In this document: in pieces, positions 38,221-38,608 of the stretch
Position numbering within the stretch: the stretch's first letter is position 1
How the letters are laid out: every line of letters begins with the position of its first letter
Assembly (NCBI GenBank): GCA_010672825.2
Contig: JAAHFU020000009.1
Span: 1-38,608, forward strand
Direction: 5' to 3'
DNA from: Leptolyngbya sp. SIO1E4
Lineage (GTDB): Bacteria; Cyanobacteriota; Cyanobacteriia; Phormidesmidales; Phormidesmidaceae
DNA: 38,608 nt
The notes under the pieces: model-generated
The model's database searches: none
The model's input: only the letters and a program-made list of their open reading frames with translations
What the model was told of the DNA's origin: nothing
Made by a program: the position numbers and the translations under genes

Positions 38221-38608
38221 ATGTAGCATCTCCTTTATGTGATTGCGTTGGCCATAGCACAGCAGCCCAAAAGCATCACCTTCAGATTGGAGGTAGCTAA
38301 AATCTTCGTTTGCGACAAGCTTCTAGCAATCCGTATCTAGATGTGGTGAAAACCGATAACTGAGGCTACTCCCCAACAGTAATTACTGATTCAGAGATCG
38401 TCAACAAATCGTATGGACGACGAATTCCTCTGCTTAAATTTCCTAAGCAGAGGTCGTCTGATTGCTATAAAGCTTGTCGCCATTACATACTAGCCATAGC
38501 TCACGGACAAAATTGGTTCAGCTTCCTACACAAAAGGATCAATATCCTGCTAAATTTGAGCCAAAACTGATCCTTCAATTTATGGCAGCCACCATTAAAG
38601 CATCCAAA
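38221..38608. other. Region to the right edge, with a hairpin
   Basis: CCTCTGCTTA (38427-38436) and TAAGCAGAGG (38444-38453) form a perfect 10-bp stem with a 7-base loop, with GACGA (38416-38420) and TCGTC (38454-38458) extending it after a bulge. No gene is supported before the edge of the window. Confidence 0.4.

Overview
The window looks like a mosaic, mobilisable plasmid (or an integrated plasmid-like element) of a filamentous cyanobacterium. The main clues are many copies of the octamer GCGATCGC (HIP1-type, a cyanobacterial signature) in the GC-richer backbone genes, cyanobacterium-typical families (DUF2949, Uma2, pentapeptide-repeat and nSTAND-WD40 proteins, a plasmid primase-type replication protein), and three backbone modules: mobilisation, partition and replication. 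No rRNA, tRNA or core metabolic gene was seen.

Layout. 1-1722: 3' part of a pentapeptide-repeat protein with a conflict-type N-terminal domain. 1747-6366: mobilisation region, with a leftward mobC-relaxase pair and a rightward traK/traL/traM-like operon flanking a probable oriT, the same arrangement as the IncP Tra1 core. A membrane-protein gene broken near a palindromic repeat lies to its left. 6537-11591: a solitary RHH repressor with palindromic operators, a CHAT-GTPase-membrane fusion, an HNH protein, a DUF2949 protein and a membrane coiled-coil protein. 11698-15663: a dispersed repeat, a dense array of 19-bp repeats resembling a Tn7-like transposon end, two tandem TPR paralogues (one with an HTH) and a 59-residue membrane protein. 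16115-18932: a toxin-antitoxin pair, then a parA/RHH-parB/antirepressor-like cluster whose centromere-like AACCAG repeats lie partly inside coding sequence. 19000-22918: decayed genes, a PadR regulator and a large protein with a duplicated Thr/Pro-rich module and a sigma-like C-terminal part. 23126-26657: primase-type replication protein with a long leader that may hold an antisense RNA and a leader peptide, then two Uma2 proteins and a small protein. 26793-31755: a rightward seven-gene set encoding a DNA-binding coiled-coil protein, membrane proteins, a coupling-protein-like ATPase and an M23/LytM-like protein. 32044-38220: a truncated small membrane gene, a decayed IS1-family element, an nSTAND-WD40 receptor with 16 near-identical repeats and its small partner, an inverted pair of dispersed repeats, and a second 59-residue membrane protein.

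How it fits together. The GC-richer, HIP1-bearing genes form the plasmid backbone. AT-richer islands carry genes of the kind found in cyanobacterial conflict systems (CHAT-GTPase, HTH-TPR pair, coiled-coil protein). The same dispersed repeat family and two related 59-residue single-TM proteins recur at the edges of these islands. The most unusual signals are the small-membrane-protein/repeat association, the centromere repeats translated into protein, the possible countertranscribed RNA upstream of the replication gene, the CHAT-GTPase fusion and the Tn7-like end without a transposase.
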